Positions 5,646-6,922 of a stretch of 6,922 bases of DNA are shown here, one piece after another. Below the pieces are notes generated by a model that was given only the letters and a program-made list of their open reading frames with translations, was not told where the DNA came from and searched no databases. Position numbers and translations under genes: made by a program. How positions within the stretch are numbered: position 1 is the first letter of the stretch; each line of letters opens with the position of its first letter. The DNA is taken from contig NZ_MOMC01000032.1 in assembly GCF_001983105.1 (NCBI RefSeq), positions 56,668 to 63,589 on the forward strand, written 5' to 3'. This DNA comes from Pseudofrankia asymbiotica (lineage in GTDB: Bacteria > Actinomycetota > Actinomycetes > Frankiales > Frankiaceae).

Positions 5646-5662
5646 TTGGAGAATCCGGAACC

Positions 5663-6841
5663 ATGGCCCGTCCGACCGCGCGCGTGCTCGCCCTGCTCGA
5701 GACCCTCCAGTCAGGGGGGACCCACACCGTCGCGGCACTGGCGGCCCGGCTCGAGGTCGACGAGCGCACCGTGCGCCGCTACGTCGGCCATCTCCTCGAC
5801 CTCGACGTCCCGGTGCGTTCCGTACGCGGTCGCCACGGCGGCTACCGCCTGGGTCCCGGCTACCGCCTGCCGCCGTTGATGTTCACCGACTCCGAGGCGC
5901 TGGCCGTCCTGCTGGGCCTGGTCGCCGCCCAGCGGGCCGGCCTGGTGACCACGGCCGACACGGCGGCCGACAGCGCCACGGCGGTCGAAGGTGCCACGGC
6001 GGTCGAAGGTGCCGCCGCGATCAACAACGACACGGCGATCGACAGCGCCGCCGCCAAATTGCGCCGCGTACTCCCCGAGGCGCTGGGACGCCGGCTGGCC
6101 GCACTGCTGGAGACCCTCGACTTCACGGCACCCGCCCGCCCCGCGGTCACCACGACCGAGACGGATGTCCTCCTGCTACTGGCCGAGGCCGCGCGCGAAC
6201 GCCGGCCGGTCTCGATCAGCTACACGGCGTCCGACGGTCGGCGAAGCGTGCGCACGGTGTATCCGTACGGGATCGTCGCCCATTCCGGCCGCTGGTACGT
6301 CACCGGGGCCGACTCCGCGAGTGGCCAGGTACGCACCTTCCGGCTGGACAGGATCAGCCTGCCGCGGATGCTGCCCGGTTCGTTCGACGTCCCGGCCGGG
6401 TTCGACCCGGCCGATCAGGTCCTGGCCGGGATCGCTCAGGCGCCGTGGCGCTACGAGGTGTCCCTGCGCGTCCAGGGGACGGCCGACGACGTGCGTGCTC
6501 GGCTCCCGACCGGCATCGCGCTGGTCAGCCCCGCCGACGGGGATGAGCCGCCGACACTGCCCGGCGAGGGACTCTCGGCGCCGCCCGGAAGCGGAACGGC
6601 GGCACAGTCCGTCGACGGGGCCGCCGCGGCGCCGCACGACCGGTGGGTCCGAGTTCGGATCCGGGCCGAGCGGTTGGACTGGCTCCCACCGGTGATCGCA
6701 GGTCTGGGCCGGCCGTTCGCCATCGAGCGACCCGACGAGCTGCGCGCCCTGATGCGCTCCTACAGCCAGTGGCTCGCGGCCCGCGCCGTCGTCACCACCG
6801 ATGCCAGCGCGGGGGCAAACTGGACAGCCCCGTCCACCTAA
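5663..6841 (+). CDS. WYL-domain (YafY-like) transcriptional regulator
   Basis: A 392-residue DNA-binding regulator. The N-terminal winged helix spans about 2-65: RVLALLETLQSG (7-18), helix-turn-helix HTVAALAARLEVDERTVRRY (21-40), then the wing SVRGRHGGYRLGPGYRLPPL. The WYL sensor domain spans about 165-235. It includes RPVSISYTASDGRRSVRTVY (181-200), YGIVAHSGRWYVTGAD (202-217, with WYV in place of the canonical WYL) and VRTFRLDRI (223-231). A WCX-like C-terminal domain closes the protein (VRVRIRAERLDWLPPVIAGLG, 329-349). WYL domains are thought to sense nucleotides or other small ligands. The ATG at 5663 has GGAG (5648-5651) eleven bases upstream; the open frame further upstream is antisense to the VOC gene. 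The protein is longer than the usual about 320 residues because of two low-complexity inserts, at about 95-130 and 290-326. It is divergent from the VOC gene, its likely target, and is probably also autoregulated. Confidence 0.92.
   Translation: MARPTARVLALLETLQSGGTHTVAALAARLEVDERTVRRYVGHLLDLDVPVRSVRGRHGGYRLGPGYRLPPLMFTDSEALAVLLGLVAAQRAGLVTTADTAADSATAVEGATAVEGAAAINNDTAIDSAAAKLRRVLPEALGRRLAALLETLDFTAPARPAVTTTETDVLLLLAEAARERRPVSISYTASDGRRSVRTVYPYGIVAHSGRWYVTGADSASGQVRTFRLDRISLPRMLPGSFDVPAGFDPADQVLAGIAQAPWRYEVSLRVQGTADDVRARLPTGIALVSPADGDEPPTLPGEGLSAPPGSGTAAQSVDGAAAAPHDRWVRVRIRAERLDWLPPVIAGLGRPFAIERPDELRALMRSYSQWLAARAVVTTDASAGANWTAPST
5975..6010 (+). repeat. 18-bp tandem duplication inside the WYL gene
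   Basis: Two exact head-to-tail copies of GCCACGGCGGTCGAAGGT (5975-5992 and 5993-6010) encode ATAVEG twice (residues 105-116 of the regulator). They lie within an Ala/Thr/Asp-rich stretch that also holds degenerate copies on both sides. Being a multiple of three, the duplication keeps the frame; it looks like slippage in a tolerant linker between the DNA-binding and WYL domains. Confidence 0.85.
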
Positions 6842-6879
6842 GATCGCCGCCGCCGCCGCCGACAACGCCATCGGCGATC
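6842..6879 (+). terminator. Possible terminator hairpin after the WYL gene
   Basis: GATCGCCG (6842-6849) and CGGCGATC (6872-6879) form an 8-bp perfect stem starting directly after the TAA stop, enclosing a 22-base loop that begins with a run of CCG triplets. The large loop and lack of a T-tract make it a weak candidate. The remaining bases to 6922 show nothing else I can name. Confidence 0.35.
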
Positions 6880-6922
6880 GGGGCGGTCTGGCCTGCCACG
6901 TGGGGCGCCGAAAAGTCTCCGG

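Noticed and set aside
5138..5662. Upstream 175-codon extension of the WYL gene
   Set aside because: Runs antisense through the VOC gene and the divergent promoter region; ATG 5663 matches the start of the winged-helix domain and has a GGAG upstream.
5064..5738. Upstream extension of the ArsR frame to 377 residues
   Set aside because: Crosses the promoter and operators and the VOC gene in another frame; GTG 5063 with GGAGGG is the natural start.
6846..6860. Run of GCC/CCG triplets near the right end as a functional repeat
   Set aside because: Only about five triplets, and such runs are common by chance at this base composition.
1..6922. CRISPR arrays, tRNA/rRNA genes, transposases, attachment sites
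   Set aside because: No regularly spaced repeats, no cloverleaf or rRNA-like sequence and no transposase or integrase motifs were seen on either strand.

Overview
The window looks like chromosomal DNA of a very GC-rich actinobacterium. The evidence is strong G/C bias at third codon positions, GTG starts, an F420-dependent luciferase-like oxidoreductase, a protein of the mycothiol-linked maleylpyruvate-isomerase fold, and a WYL regulator. A Frankia-like or related soil actinomycete would fit, but the genus cannot be fixed from the sequence alone.

Layout from left to right. (1) A minus-strand LLM-class F420-dependent oxidoreductase (13-1053). (2) A 322-base gap holding only small palindromes, then a plus-strand two-helix membrane protein with a DUF3592-like extracytoplasmic domain (1376-2026). 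(3) Convergent to it, a minus-strand LysE/RhtB exporter (2113-2730). (4) A gene-poor stretch (2731-3422) with a short NHL-repeat fragment (3018-3302), probably a gene remnant, followed by a 23-bp perfect-stem hairpin (3307-3353) in the convergent gap. (5) A tight minus-strand operon, transcribed right to left: ArsR-type regulator (5063-4605), SRPBCC/AHSA1 protein (4605-4123) and TIGR03086-type DinB/MDMPI-fold protein (4130-3423). Its genes are joined by a TGATG junction and an 8-base overlap. (6) A VOC-family protein (5575-5177, minus) divergent from a WYL-domain regulator (5663-6841, plus), with an 87-bp shared control region.

How the genes fit together. The ArsR operon has an unusually readable control region. 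A TTGACA-17 bp-TAACCT promoter is overlaid by two palindromes built on TCAACCA-NN-TGGTTGA, one on the -35 box and one across the predicted start site. This is the arrangement expected for autorepression relieved by a ligand. The SRPBCC and DinB-like products are both small-molecule-handling folds, so the operon may be a small-molecule response cassette of unknown substrate. The VOC/WYL pair looks like a second, separately controlled divergon, with an imperfect 11-bp inverted repeat just upstream of the WYL start as candidate operator. No mobile element, CRISPR array, tRNA or rRNA was seen. Most of the window is ordinary actinobacterial accessory metabolism; the ArsR operator cluster and its coupled operon are the most interesting part.
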